A DNA stretch of 64,000 bases from Gyrodactylus bullatarudis (GCA_012064415.1 SSNU01000087.1:1-64000); one strand, 5' to 3'. Positions 1 to 10,904 are shown, numbered from the stretch's first letter. The notes: generated from the sequence alone by a model not told the origin. A program made the numbers and translations.

Positions 1-515
1 TTCTGATTGGCCGACAAATACTCAATTTCTATTGGTATATTATTCATGAGATTTGGGGTAGAAATGGTATATAACTAAGGTATACTTGCACATTCACACA
101 ACTCTTGTCACTTTACAGAGCTTTTACTTGTACAAGCGACTTGCTTACAGTGTTACGAAAACATTTAACCCCTCTGTCCCTTTCTGATGGGGCTTGTAAT
201 CGTATTTTTGTCTTTTTTAAACTAAGATGTGGTTAATTCAAAACTTCAAAATGTAATTAATTTTTGATTCACTTATTTGTACAGCTATTGCTTCTCGTAA
301 TCGTACAAAATCAGAGAATTACATTGAAAAAATACATTGCTTCAATATTATTCTAGATGATTATGATTATGATTAATATTATAATTATAATGCAGAACAT
401 AATCGTTTCAGCAGAACAATTCTAGATTCTTTTTGATATTCAATGATATGAGCGAAATTAAATTATTATTGTATTCAGCAGACACATTTTGTTGGATTTC
501 AATTTATCTCTTCCC
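1..515 (+). mobile_element. Partial non-autonomous KRBA2-type DNA element end
   Basis: About 500 bases resemble the minus strand of the inverted-repeat element at 28925-29882. Shared blocks include the start (gattggcc ... gagatttgg ... aatggtatata), 'gatggggcttgtaatcg' near 190 and 'attcaatgatatgagc' near 441. The same terminal block recurs at 35740-35910 beside a KRBA2-like C-terminal coding fragment, which ties this repeat to that family. No ORF is present. The element may begin before the window. Confidence 0.55.
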
Positions 516-1389
516 ACTTTAAAGGACTTTCACCAGTATTTTCAAATTATTTACAAAATTACAATATTTGATTTTGTCCTTTTTCCTTAATCATATGTTG
601 TAGTTGAAATCGGATTTGAAATTTCAAGACAAGAATCAAATAACATAAAAACAGTATTTTAAGAAATGATAATAAATCGCATATATTTTAACATGTTCTC
701 AACAATAATGGGAATAAGATCAATTTTGAGGCGGTGAAAATTCTTAGTGTACAAAAAACCTTTAGAGAGAGGTTAACCCTGGGGAAAGTTTATAATTTTT
801 TTAAAATCTATATTTTTCTCACCAGCGTTTTCTGGTGTAAAATTTCACGCTGATTCCAAAATGCCAAAAAATTTTTTTTTTTCCCATCGTATAAAAGAGT
901 TATACGAGTTTAATTGATTTAACCATTTCGATAGCATCTAAGTGTACCCAAGTTAGATCTATATAGTTAGTTAAACAGAGTACCCTAAAAAAAATTATAA
1001 CTCTAATCTTTTCAGATTATCAATACTTGATTATCATAGGTCAGCCTCTTGTATTATTTTATTCTCTAATCTGATTGGACAAAACTGATAGGTATGAGAT
1101 CATGAAATTATATAAATAGTATTTTGTTTTTGATAAACTTGTTGAAGGCGTGAGAAGACAATCACCGTCGAAACGTTTGGATGACCGTGGCTGAGAATTC
1201 TAATATTGACCAAAGTTTTAATAAATTTTATTAACATATAATAATAATTTTAATTTTGTTGAATATAATGATCATATAAGTTCTTAAGTGAAATAAATAA
1301 TTCTTACATATAGAAATGATTTAGAAATGTATGTTTGATTCTCAGTACTTTTTGATTTATTTTGTTATTTAATCGATTTTCTAAGAGAA
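516..1389. other. AT-rich stretch without genes
   Basis: No coding potential was seen. A block at about 1137-1220 ends in 'ttttaataaattttatt' and looks like the 3' tail of an unidentified repeat. It contains GTGAGAAGACAATC (1150-1163), which recurs in the SINE-like unit at 36773-36786 on the other strand. Confidence 0.4.
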
Positions 1390-2646
1390 ATCTTACACCG
1401 GCTAGATATAAATAATAAATTCGATGATCAATAATATCCTCTGATTGGTTACATCATTCTAGAGCATAAAAGGGGAGGAGGGTTTAGACGTTAGTTTGCA
1501 GTATCCACGCTCATTGTTTCCTTTTCACGTATCTGTCCATCGTTGGTTGCCTACTTAGACTTTTATGTTTTCTATCTATTTTGTTAACTGCAGGTGCAGC
1601 CTTCTTTGTACTGTGGAAACTGTTAATTACGGGCTGAGATTTAATTAGATTATCAACTACCGTTGACTTCTCTGTATTTTCACTTTTATTTTCAGTTTTA
1701 ATTGTTACTGGGTCAGAAGACCGGAGATCATTAGGGGGAAAGGTAGTTGCAACTAATCGCTCATTTTGTTCAATTATCACTCCAGCTTTGCTTGCATTGT
1801 GTTTCTGGGTGGAACTGCAAATTGGGGAATTTCCAAGAAGCTTTGCAGCTCTATCAAGCTTACTTTTGTTCGTAAACTTGCTTTTTCCCGTCAGGCCTAA
1901 CTAAATGGCCAGGAATTTTTGCTTGCACAGAGCTGGGTTCAACTGTTTGATGGAATGGGCTTCAGCTTTGTTTAAGGCATCTGCTTTCATCTTTGGAGGA
2001 TCACTAGGGTTTGCTTGAAATAGTATGCTAAAGTTGTTCACATCAGCAGTTTGATTTGTATCCTTAAAGTGCTCCTGTATAGCAGAACCTTTGTTGCCGG
2101 GACTTAAGTGCTCCTTGATCCTTGCCTTCACTGATCTGACTGTTTGACCTACAGAGGCTGAAAGGCATCGCCTTTAAATGGTATTCTTAGATAAATCTGT
2201 GTGAGCTCCTCGACATCTTCCTCTGCCATGACATTCACATTGGAATGTTTATTGATGAAAGCCTCAGGATACCCGTATTTTATTAATAACTCCTTCAATG
2301 TTTCGTTGTCCTTCATTTTGTTCACCTCTGATGTTAATCTTTCAATTTTCAGAAACTCATTCCTCACCAAGCTCTTTTTCTGGCACCCAGGACTGAAACT
2401 AAGAAAAGGCATAAATTGTGCAGGGACTAATTTCTTCCTGAAGACCTCATCTGAGCGATTTCATTATTTTTGGTTACTAAAATATCGAGAAAATTCAATG
2501 ACTTGTCATCCTCGTCTTCTTTGGTAAATTCGATTCCGCCATGCATGGAGTTGAGATTTGAAAGAATTCCATCAATATCATCTCTTTCATTAAGGACCAG
2601 AAAGGTATCATCAAGATAACGCGCGTACAGGCGGGAAGAACTGAAA
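1390..2646 (-). mobile_element. Penelope-like element copy 1, internally deleted
   Basis: Reading from 2646 down, the first part encodes the RT catalytic region (YARYLDDTFLVL, then LNFLD near 2480). After a frame break come a thumb/linker block (2412-2149) and the second half of the GIY-YIG domain (VGQTVRSVKARIKEHL near 2150-2100). The hydrophilic tail ends in QPTMDRYV at 1526-1549. The first half of the nuclease, with its YxYxxxC region, is deleted, joining FKGDA directly to VGQT. The 3' flank matches the copy at 41192-43150, including the sequence before its hammerhead, but breaks off before the ribozyme core. The 5' half of the RT is missing. It is a dead copy, closest to the 41-43 kb element. 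Confidence 0.8.
1511..2412 (-). pseudogene. PLE GIY-YIG nuclease and C-terminal tail, broken
   Basis: Three ORF pieces (2412-2149, 2131-1901, 1780-1511) form the C-terminal half of a PLE protein. The first carries a coiled, charged linker and the block QIYLRIPFKGDA that normally precedes the nuclease. The second carries ARIKEHLSPGNKGSAIQEH and the segment up to LNPALCKQK. The third is the acidic/Ser-rich tail that ends in a basic patch. Frameshifts separate them. A GIY-YIG single-strand nuclease would nick target DNA for priming, but the deletion removes the catalytic tyrosine segment, so activity is not expected. Confidence 0.75.
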
Positions 2647-3104
2647 AAGTTTAGTCTGGAATATAGAAATCATCTGTATAATTGGAATTTTTATTATAAA
2701 ATATTATGTTTACAGTCGAATTAAAACACAGTGAGTTAAATAATCCGTCCAAAAATCCACTTAAATACATAATTTAAGAATATGTAAGAAGATATGTTCA
2801 GAACCAAACGTACATTTCATCAGTAGTCTCTCTTTGAAAATTATAAAAATAAGTAATTTGTAGTTCACAAAGAAATAGTAAAATTTAAAGAATGTAAGAT
2901 TTATTAATGGAAAATGGAATATTATATAAACTGAAAAATATAAGTGATTTGCCGGTTTGATAATGTATAAACAAAAAATACGGATTATTTATCATGTTAT
3001 ATTTTTTGAATCATTAAATACATTATGCACATTTTTGCATGCAATTCTCAAATCACATAATCCATTATTTTGGTGAACTAAAAATAATAGTGAAGAGAAG
3101 ATAA

Positions 3105-3345
3105 AAAAGCTTACATAGGTAGTTGAAGATTAAACGAATAATTCTCTTGAATACACAAATTAGTTTTATACATGTTGATGAAGAATTTCTCCTTCACTAA
3201 ACATCTTTGCTGTCATACCCTGGGATTTTTTATAAAATATAGAAATCGAAGCAGTGAATATTCAAAACACCAAAACTCTCCTATGAAAAGCAACAGTGGA
3301 GAGAAGAGAAAAAAAGCTCCCATAGCCTGAGTCAGATGAAGATTG
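3105..3345 (-). mobile_element. PLE fragments, short-tail subfamily 3' end
   Basis: The reverse strand of 3245-3105 encodes a degenerate version of the last 45 residues of the ORF at 45013-45627 (YKTNLCIQENYSFNLQLP). The adjacent 3262-3345 matches the 3' UTR of the same subfamily (complement of 'ctctccactgttgct ... gagagttttggtg'). The UTR block lies upstream of the coding block on this strand, so two broken copies are juxtaposed. Confidence 0.6.
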
Positions 3346-3397
3346 TAAGAATATTGAATATTTTCTTTTGTCAATAAAATTTAAGAATTCAGCATAG

Positions 3398-4070
3398 CTT
3401 CAAATAAAATGATTTCATTAGATATAAGTTCTTTATTTCCTAGTGTCCTTATAGAGGAAACCTTAACAGTCAAGTCTTTTATTGATGAATATGGTGGTTT
3501 TATAATGGATAGTAATAAAATAACAAATCATAATAGGATTTGTTGCACTAATGATCTTTTAACTTTTCAAAACAATGTTTCTATTCAAAAAGACGGTATA
3601 GCTATAGATCCTCTTTATGCTGGTATTTTTCTAGGATTGTTAGAAATGACTAAAATGTCAGAGATTATTAATACTTTCACTGATTTTTACATCAGATATG
3701 TTGATGACACATTTATTCTGTTGAAACCTGATGCTGTTATAGACGATTTTATCTCCAAAATGAACTCGTTTCATCTCAATATTAATTTCACTAAGGGGAA
3801 AGAATCTAATTATCATTTGAGTTTCTTAGATGTAACACTAACCAGAAAAGATGGATTATTTAAAAGAAGAATATTGATAATGGTAAATATCCACTATTGC
3901 TATTTATTGGAGAGTTTTGATGTTTTTTGCAGCTTACATTTATCCTTATTTTCTTTGACTTTTACTATTCCTTTCATCATTTGTAAATTACTAACTTTAA
4001 TGAATTTTCACTTCGTATCATTATAAAAGTATTGCCACTGATGATGTTTTAAGAAATGGACATTTTGCAT
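3398..4070 (+). mobile_element. Penelope-like element copy 2, RT core joined to 3' UTR
   Basis: The 3409-3885 part encodes a PLE reverse transcriptase core: SLDISSLFPSV (motif A), DGIAIDPLYAG (a degraded form of the usual DGVAMGSPxGP motif B), YIRYVDDTFILL with the catalytic DD, and LSFLDVTL. After 'FKRR' the reading runs directly into the family 3' UTR ('ttttgatgttttttgcag' to 'tattgccactgatgatg'). The thumb and GIY-YIG domain have therefore been deleted. It is 5' truncated near the A motif. The UTR end carries a hammerhead-like core at 4038-4044. Confidence 0.75.
4034..4070 (+). ncRNA. Hammerhead-like motif, degenerate
   Basis: GCCA followed by CTGATGA at 4038-4044 matches the 5' part of the hammerhead at 45786-45820. 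The stem III and stem I 3' strand positions have drifted (ggacattttgc instead of tgtacatatggc), so cleavage is doubtful. Confidence 0.4.
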
Positions 4071-4079
4071 AATTATATC

Positions 4080-4325
4080 TTATTTCAAATTCTCCTGAAA
4101 TGTTGGATTTATACACTCTTCCACAAATTCTACTGGAAAACTATTACATTTGGTATTTCTTGCGGTTCTTCTTATCCTTCTCCCCAGACAAATTACTAGA
4201 CCAACTTCATATGAAACTGGACTACAACTGTCATAGTGGAGATATTTACCGTTGTCAGTATTTTTCTTGAAAATATTTCTTAGAATCCATCTGTCTTCTA
4301 CCCCGGTTAGCTTGACATCCAAGTA
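4080..4325 (-). pseudogene. PLE reverse transcriptase thumb fragment
   Basis: The open frame of 80 codons reads LDVKLTGVEDRW, KKNTDNGKYLHYDS and VGLVICLGRRIRR. This matches the RT-to-linker region of the short-tail PLEs at 18626-19006 and 44954-45012. It lies in inverted orientation directly behind copy 2 and supplies exactly the region missing there, which suggests an inversion or two nested truncated insertions. Confidence 0.65.
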
Positions 4326-5050
4326 ACTGTTGCGGACTCAAGTCCCATAATCCTATTTGAAATGATGATGTTACATTTATAAAAAAATATCCATAAGATT
4401 GTTTATTGCATACTGATTACTTGTATTAATAAATAAATTACTTAACTTTTCCTGCTACCTCGAACGCGTGCTCTTGTTACTCCGCATCATAAATTTAACA
4501 GTATATGTATATGTGAAGAAGTCGTCCACGGATACATTAAAGTGTTCTAAAATGATCAAATTTGATGAACTATTATTTTTGAGATGATATTTCTATTGAG
4601 TAATTCATAAGTTCTGCTATACAATATGAACAAAAATAATAATAAGTTTAAGGAAAAGAAGAAAAAAATGTATAAATATGTTGCAGTCAAAAAAAGAAAT
4701 CAGTGAAAACTTCATGAAAATGGGAAATGAATTCAATTTTTTCCATTTTCACTGGTTTTTCCTTGAAATCATATATCAGGTGAATTATCTATTCCAGATA
4801 TATGCGTGAAAGTCATGTATTGTGTGTCTAAAGTTGTTTACAAACCAAGAATAGTATTTAAAATAACCATTAAGCCTTGTTTGAGTAATCTCTGATGGCC
4901 AAAAATAGCAAACAATGAATATCAAATTTTAAAATAAAATGTACAAAATACTTGAACATTAAGACAAGAATACTTATTATGTAAGACTCCTTGGACAAAC
5001 CAAAGAGATGAATAAAAATATTAGAGAATAAAATCCCCGCCTTGTTCGGG
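4326..5050. other. Non-coding stretch with an LTR-flank repeat
   Basis: No gene was recognised. Positions 4725-4835 ('actggtttttcc', 'agatatatgcgtgaa') are repeated on the minus strand at about 10990-11090. There they sit directly beside an LTR-like sequence, so this stretch is probably part of the same repeat unit, split here by an insertion at about 4835-5050. Confidence 0.4.
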
Positions 5051-5560
5051 TTATATATGTTACAGTATAACCTTTGAATCAGTATGTTTATAAATGTGGT
5101 GGTTGGTATGAAGGAAGAAGAGGTTGTAGTTGGAGGAACCATATATTTATATTAAGGACTGTATGATTGATTGATGATTACAGTAAAGGCTAATAAAATT
5201 ACATTACAGAGGATGACAAGAGAGAGTTATGATTTTTGATGATTTACCACGAGGTGTACACAGAGAAATATGAACTGTTTACCCACGTGATTAAACAAAT
5301 TAACCTCCTTTATTTCTATTGGTTTAGGAAGGTTCTCTACTCTGATTGGTTAATAATAAATGTATACAAAATGGATTATTGATTATTGGTTAGTAGTATT
5401 ATAAATAATAATATAAATATTTGATGATTGTAACATTGCTGTTACATAAATAAACTAGTATAAGTTTTGAGCCAGTACGAAATCAGTATATCCTTTGAAT
5501 AAATAGTTTCTCAAGGGTAATACTGATTTCGTACTGATTAATCGCAGTATAACGTTTTGG
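5051..5560 (+). repeat. Ty3/gypsy 5' LTR region, probably interrupted
   Basis: The region begins TGTTACAGTATAACC and ends GCAGTATAACG, just before a primer binding site. The blocks at 5051-5095 and 5445-5510 are contiguous in the related copies at 9602-9652 and 10905-10980 (minus). About 350 bases between them therefore look like a later insertion in this copy. CCAAT-like gattggtta boxes lie at about 5340-5395. LTR limits are inferred, because the 3' copy is only a remnant. Confidence 0.45.
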
Positions 5561-5567
5561 TTTGACT

Positions 5568-5580
5568 TGGTGCCGAAAGG
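5568..5580 (+). promoter_or_regulatory. Primer binding site, tRNA-Phe type
   Basis: TGGTGCCGAAA is complementary to the 3' end of metazoan tRNA-Phe (TTTCGGCACCA). It follows the LTR region by about 13 bases. The match covers the first 11 bases; the next two (GG) do not fit. Confidence 0.6.
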
Positions 5581-5702
5581 TTTAAAGTACTAAATACCAA
5601 AATAAGGATGACAAGTTATTTTGTTTGAATGATTTCGGTTTTTGTTTTTTTGTTAAGTTCTGTCTTATTCAGTTCAGTTATATTCGTATATCAGTTCAAA
5701 AC

Positions 5703-7610
5703 ATGGCGACATGCGATTGGATTTCTGACCTACCGCAATCTTATGTCAAACTTGCTGATTATTTCTATCGTTTCGAAAGAAGATGGACTCAAATAGCATC
5801 TAACCTTAACTTGCAAGAAGGTGATAAAGTCGATTATCTGGTTGGGTCTTTATCAACTCCAAGCTTCGAAAGGATCATTAAGATCTTCAACAGAGAAAGG
5901 CTGACGACCATCTCGTGGCCGGATTTTAAGGGCGGTGTACTTGCAAGATATGTGGCAGATAGAAGCCCTCTCATTGAGTGGGGATCCTTTTTCAAGCTTA
6001 CTCAAGGTGAAAAAAGCCTTAGGGATTTCCTGTTAGAAGTGGAATCAAAGGTCAGAGAATTAAAGACAAGGAATTTGGCTGACGAGCTGGCTCTTAATTG
6101 GTTCCTGCATGGTATGAAGGACTGAGACCTTGTCGCAAAGTTGAGAGAAGATGGAAAGGTCACACTGGAAAATGTGCTGAGGAAGATCGAGACGTTCAGT
6201 AAAATCAAGAGTGACAGAGACATGGACATTCCGGTTGTCAATCGAATCGCTAGCTCCAAGGCACCCGTTCATGACAGACTCGGGAGTGATAAGTCAGCAC
6301 CCAGAAGACAATTGAGATGCTACAGATGCGATTCGCCCAGCCATCTTAGAGGAGATTGCACAGTTCCAGCCAAGGACATCAATTGTGATAAGTGCAAAAG
6401 ATGGGGACACATTACGAAGAACTGTTTCGCAAAGGAGCGACGAGTGATGAATGCTGTTAGTAACCGCAGTCCTTCCTCTAATAAATCAGTTATGTCACCT
6501 TATCCAGTCTTTGTTAATTCTTATTCAGTATTTTCAGTAAAGAATGTTAAATCAGAGTTAATGTATGTGAGAGGAACAGTGTGTGGTGTAGAAATTAGTT
6601 TTCTTATTGACACAGGCTCTCAAGTGAGCGTCATTCCAATCAGGTATTTGGAAAAAGTTGAAAATTTGGAGCTTTCTCCATACAGGCACATGCTGTTAGA
6701 TTTTAATATGAATCGTATCGCAGTTAAGGGAGAACTAAGGGATACTTTGCTAACTATCGGTTATAAAGAATTACGTTGTGATTTAGTAGTTACAGATAAA
6801 GCAGATGGGATTCCAATACTGGGATGTTTTGGTGCTGTTAATGTTGGTGTTATTAAATTCTGCATGCCAATCAAGTTTGCAGATAATGGGTTAACTGCAT
6901 CTTTCCGGATTATATCTTCAGCTAATTATTCAGGCATGGTTTTCGCTCATGGGAAATTGCCTTATTACATGCTCAAACTGGTCGAGGAAGAAATTGAGTT
7001 CCTGCTCAAGAAGGGAGTGATTTACAAAGTAGACAACCCTATAGTAGCAGCCCCAATCGTCCCTGTTATAAAGAAAATTGGTTCCAGTCGTCCGTTGAGA
7101 CTCTGCACAGATTTCAGTGTCACATTGAATAAGATTATCGACGCAGAAAAGTGTAATATGCCCACCATTCAAGAGTTGCTGTATGACATAGGTCCTTGTA
7201 AAGTGCTTACTGTATTGGATCTCAAGGATGCTTACCTACAAATACCGTTAGATGAAGAATCTCAGAAATTCACAACTATGTCAACGCACCTGGGATTTTT
7301 TAACTCGAATAGATTGCAGTTTGGTGTCTCAGCGACTCCTGCGATTTTTCAGAGCGTAATGGACAAGCTGTTAGATGGGATTGCTGGTGTCAAGGCGTAT
7401 AAAGACGATATTTTGATTGGCACCCCAACTAGAGAAGGTCATTTGGAAAAAGTTGCTCAAATCCGGAATATTTTGGAGAAAAACAACTTTGTGATTAACC
7501 AAGAGAAAAGCCAGATTGCTCAAAATGAGGTTAAATATTTGGGATTCGTGATTAGTAACGGGACATTAGTACCAGATCCGGACAAAGTCAAGAGGTTTAA
7601 GCATGCCTAA
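5703..7610 (+). pseudogene. Ty3/gypsy gag-protease-RT, interrupted
   Basis: The likely start is the ATG at 5703 (AAACATGG context) rather than the upstream ATG at 5625, which lies in the leader. The gag part carries CYRCDSPSHLRGDC and CDKCKRWGHITKNC, two CCHC zinc knuckles that bind RNA in the particle. The protease active site is LIDTGSQVSVIP (about 6603-6638). The RT has LRLCTDFSVTLN, LTVLDLKDAYLQIPL and LQFGVSATPAIFQ, with YKDD at 7398-7409. Lysine before DD is unusual, since the usual form is Y-[VIL]-D-D. A TGA at 6123-6125 interrupts gag in frame. The frame ends at 7608 by a frameshift just after KYLGFVIS. Confidence 0.85.
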
Positions 7611-7964
7611 GGACAAGTCTGAATTGCTTAGCTATCTCGCAGTTTTACGTGAATATGATATATTCTGCAAGGATTTTGGTTCACAAACGGCTTCACTGTA
7701 TGACAGAGTCAAAGCTAAATCTGAGTGGTTCTGGACTGAGGAGGACACGGAATGTTTACAAAACCTCATCGAGAAGATATGAAAAGGTATCATAGTACCT
7801 TATCAAATGAATAGAGAGGTTTTCGTGGCTGCAGATGCTTTGGCTACGGGCATCTCAGCAGTTTTGTTCCATTCAAACAGTGAAGTGGTGGATGTGGTCA
7901 GTCGTAAGCTGAATCCTCACGAATTGAATTATTCAGTAACAGACAGGAGGCACTGGCGTTAGTT
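7604..7964 (+). pseudogene. Ty3/gypsy RT-RNase H junction
   Basis: This frame continues pol after a shift: LLSYLAVLREYDIF (RT thumb/connection), then after a TGA near 7782 the RNase H start VFVAADALATGISAVLFH and VVSRKLNPHELNYSVTDR. RNase H removes the RNA template during cDNA synthesis. The first catalytic aspartate is visible as AADA. A further frameshift near 7950 leads into the next ORF. Confidence 0.75.
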
Positions 7965-7965
7965 T

Positions 7966-9477
7966 ATGGGGTCACGAAGTTCCACAAGAAAGTTCACACT
8001 CAGGTCGGATCACAGACCACTTACCTTTATTTTCTCAAACAATGTACAGAATAAAACAGTGAATCAGAGGTTGGCCAGGTGGAGGGCATTGTTACAGGAA
8101 TATAACTTTGAAATCCAGTTCATCAAAGGAGTCGATAATGTGCTTCCTGACCTGTACTCTCGTTTAGCAATCGTGCAGGAAGAGAATAAGCTGGACTGTT
8201 TTTGTCAGGTGATTTACCATATATGTCGTAGTGAAGCTAGTTCAGTGCTGGATGCGGTAAAGGAGTTGAAAGATGAACAGTTAGAGAAGTTAAAAAAGTT
8301 TGTAAAAAATGGCTGGCCAAAGGTAATTCCTAGGAATCTGCTTCCGTTTTCCAGTGTCAAAGAGCTGTTGATGATCTCAGATGGAGTGTTTCTTAAAGGG
8401 TCGCATTTAGTTGTGCCAAATAAGCTAAGGAACAAAGCTTTGGAGATTCTGCAAGACAAACATCCGGGAATAAAAAAAATGAAAGAATGGAGTAAGGAAT
8501 TGTTCTGGTGGCCGAATATGGCCAATATGGTCAGTTATTGTAATCGTTGCACGATCTGTGTTCAAAATTCGGCTGTTAGACATCGTTATGCATTAAAAGC
8601 CTGGAGCGAGGCAGAGGAAGCTAATGAAAGGGTTCATATGGATATTTTGTTCCGCTCAGAGGGACCCTATATTGTTGCCATTGATGCTTACTCAAATTGG
8701 ATCTGGGTGAAAGAATTAAAGGATTACACTGCGGCTAGTGTAATTGAGTTTTTGTGTCAATTGTGTGACGGATATGGGAGTCCCAGAAGTATTGTCACGG
8801 ACAATGGCTCCAATTTTAGATCGGGCGAGGTTCGTAGTTTTGCGGCCAGTAACAAAATCAGTTGGATTTATACTCCTCCAGGTCACCATGAGTCAAATGG
8901 CAGAGCTGAGATGGCTGTAAAAATGTTCAAGAATTTTGCCGAAAGAAATTCTGATTTGTCCTTAAGAGAACTCGGCAAAACCTTTATGAAAAACTGGAAT
9001 TTCAAACCTAGTGCTCAGGGCTCCATTCCAGCGGACGTGTTCTTCGGGCGTAAGACTACAGCCAGAGTTACTCCGGTCAGAAGTGGCAGGTCGGTGAATT
9101 CGGAAGAGCTCACGCTGGTGCGTAGAGAAGGGAAAATACCGACACCAGAGGATGTTGTACCCAATTCGGACTCCACCTATAGGAATGAAGAGGGGCGCTT
9201 AGTACATGAAGCGGATGTGTATGTAATACCGCCAACAGAGTTACCGACTGATGTGCTTCATGATAGGGAATCATCTGAAGACATAATTCAAAGTGAGCTG
9301 GAAGTCGATGAAAAAATGCAACAGAGGAAATCATTTCAGCTACGGAAGATTTGGGAGGTCCACCTTATCGAGCTTCGGTCCTACCAGCAGTTCCCCTCAG
9401 AAGAGGTTCGAGGGTTAGGAAGCCAAACCCAAAGTTCGGCGGGTAGTGAGGGTTTGATTTGGTGCCGAAAGGTTTAA
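7966..9477 (+). pseudogene. Ty3/gypsy RNase H end and integrase
   Basis: The ORF opens with the RNase H C-terminus (LRSDHRPLTFIF, FIKGVDNVLPDLYSRL). Integrase follows: the zinc-binding region HPGIKKMK ... CNRCTIC, where the expected first His of the HHCC set is not visible (LQDKH). The DD35E core is D226 (VHMDI), D279 (IVTDNGSNF) and E315 (HHESNGRAE). The genuine pol C-terminus (basic, RKPNPKFGG) is in another frame and stops near 9448, so the last part of this ORF reads out of frame into the 3' non-coding repeat. The enzyme would insert cDNA into the genome. Confidence 0.85.
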
Positions 9478-9652
9478 AGTACTAAATACCAAAATAAGGA
9501 TGACAAGTTATTTTGTTTGAATGATTTCGGTTTTTGAAATATAACATGTTTTCTTGTTTTGTCTTATTCAGTTCAGTTATATTCGTATATCAGTTCAAAA
9601 CACGTTTGAATCAGTATGTTTGTAAATGAACTAGTATAAGTTTTGAGCCAGT
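9450..9652 (+). repeat. Duplicated leader plus LTR remnant after pol
   Basis: 9450-9600 repeats the PBS and leader of 5558-5702 (ttggtgccgaaagg to cagttcaaaaca) with one different internal patch. It is followed at 9602-9652 by a deleted version of the LTR (gtttgaatcagtatgttt joined to actagtataagttttgag). The normal order after pol would be LTR only. If the 145-base direct repeat itself is the LTR (TG...CA), the PBS would have to be sought near the gag start; I consider this less likely. Confidence 0.6.
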
Positions 9653-9728
9653 ACGTCGTCCTCTGTGGGAATAGGCCGAAGATAGCAACTTCAAGCATTT
9701 TTGATGAGAAAAGTCAAAATTGATACTT

Positions 9729-10650
9729 TTACAGCCTTGAATGGAGTGCATTATTCTTAGCAATTTGAACAAATATGAGTCTCTCGCTCCATCTTTTTGT
9801 ATTATTTTCCTTCATCCATGCGCTAAGCATATGTTGAATATCTTGGTTTGCCCTTTCGACACTTCCCTGACTTTGACTGTGCCTAGGGGAGCCATGACCA
9901 ATCTTTAAATTAGGAAATATTTCCACTAATGAGTTGATGAGACTATTTACGAAATCTCTGCCGTTATCGCTCTGTAGGATTCTCGGAACTCGAAACGATG
10001 CAAATATCCTAACTAACACTGAACAAACAGATGAAGCCTTTTTGTTTATTAGAGGATAAATTTGGACATATTTGTTTAAATGATCTTGATATACCAGAAT
10101 AAATTTATAATCTTGATCAGGATCTGATTGGAAGTCTATCAGATCTACTTGAGATCTTGAGTTGTATTCTTCTGATATAATTGGATTTGTTACAATTTTA
10201 GAAGATTTACAAGAATGATTTTGTTGACAGATGATGCATAAGTCGATAAACTTCTGTATTTGTTTTACTGTATTTGTCTCTAAGTTCAGAATTCATTCTA
10301 TCTCGACCTGCATGTAATAATTTTGAATGAGCAGTCTTGATAATATTAAAAACTTTATTCTGATGTACGAATTTGAGTACTTTTCTATCTTTATCATTTG
10401 TTGAGATAAGCCATTCTCTTCCATCAACAATCAGCACATCATATCGCTTCAAGAGCTAATAATCACTTTATACTTTTATTGTTTCAGTGTTTTGTAAAAA
10501 CTTGATACGACTTATTAAGAATGAATATTCAATATCGTAGATAAGAGAATTTCCAGTTGTTTGCTCCAAGTAATCATGAAAATCTTGTTTTAGCTCTAAC
10601 GTCGTCATCCTGAGACATCTTTGATAATTTGATGAAACAAATGAAATCAA
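9729..10650 (-). pseudogene. KRBA2-like DDE integrase/transposase remnant
   Basis: Reading downwards, the N-terminal segment is FHDYLEQTTGNSLIYD (10650-10468). A zinc-binding part follows with AHSKLLHAGRDRM and, after a frameshift near 10207, CIICQQN (HHCC). The catalytic core follows with VDLIDFQSDPD, VPRILQSDNGRDFVN and the GSVERANQDIQ glutamate. The spacing is that of a retroviral-type DD(35)E integrase. The wording matches integrases annotated as KRAB-A domain-containing protein 2-like in invertebrates, a family related to Ginger-type DNA transposons and gypsy integrases. No RT is next to it, which favours a DNA transposon. It is broken by frameshifts and lacks its C-terminus. Confidence 0.7.
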
Positions 10651-10904
10651 AACTTTAAAGAAAGTGTTGGCAAGTTTTAATTGGTCATTTTTATAGGAAG
10701 AATACTCTCAAGGCCTGATTACAAAAATCCTGGTGAAATAGGATTGAAATCAAGCATAAAATCAGGATTGTACAAAGGTTTAATCCAAAAATTTGCAATA
10801 AATTTACAATCCCTCTCTGAAATTCAAATCTAATCAATAGTGAAATTCAAAATAATATAAATTGTACCTTCATTAAAAATTTTGAGAAAGAATAGGAAGG
10901 ATAA
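10651..10904. other. Short non-coding gap
   Basis: AT-rich sequence without a recognised feature. Confidence 0.4.

Larger units (their letters stand above)
5051..9652 (+). mobile_element. Decayed Ty3/gypsy LTR retrotransposon
   Basis: The order is LTR region, PBS, gag with two zinc knuckles, aspartic protease, RT, RNase H, integrase and an LTR remnant. That is the Ty3/gypsy gene order, with integrase last. The two CCHC knuckles and single gag-pol frame resemble Mag-type elements; this clade call is inference. Inactivating changes are one in-frame stop (6123-6125), frameshifts near 7607 and 7950, a stop near 7782, a frame change near 9350 and loss of a complete 3' LTR. There is no env-like ORF. 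Confidence 0.8.

Noticed and set aside
1085..1120. Hammerhead-like CTGATAG ... GAAA on the plus strand
   Set aside because: The core is wrong and no stem I or III pairing was found.
4870..5142. Membrane-protein-like ORF of 90 codons on the minus strand
   Set aside because: Hydrophobic reading of AT-rich DNA that overlaps the LTR region; no homologous features.
5625..5702. gag start at the ATG of 5625
   Set aside because: This stretch is part of the leader that is repeated after pol at 9520-9600, and the downstream ATG at 5703 has the better context.
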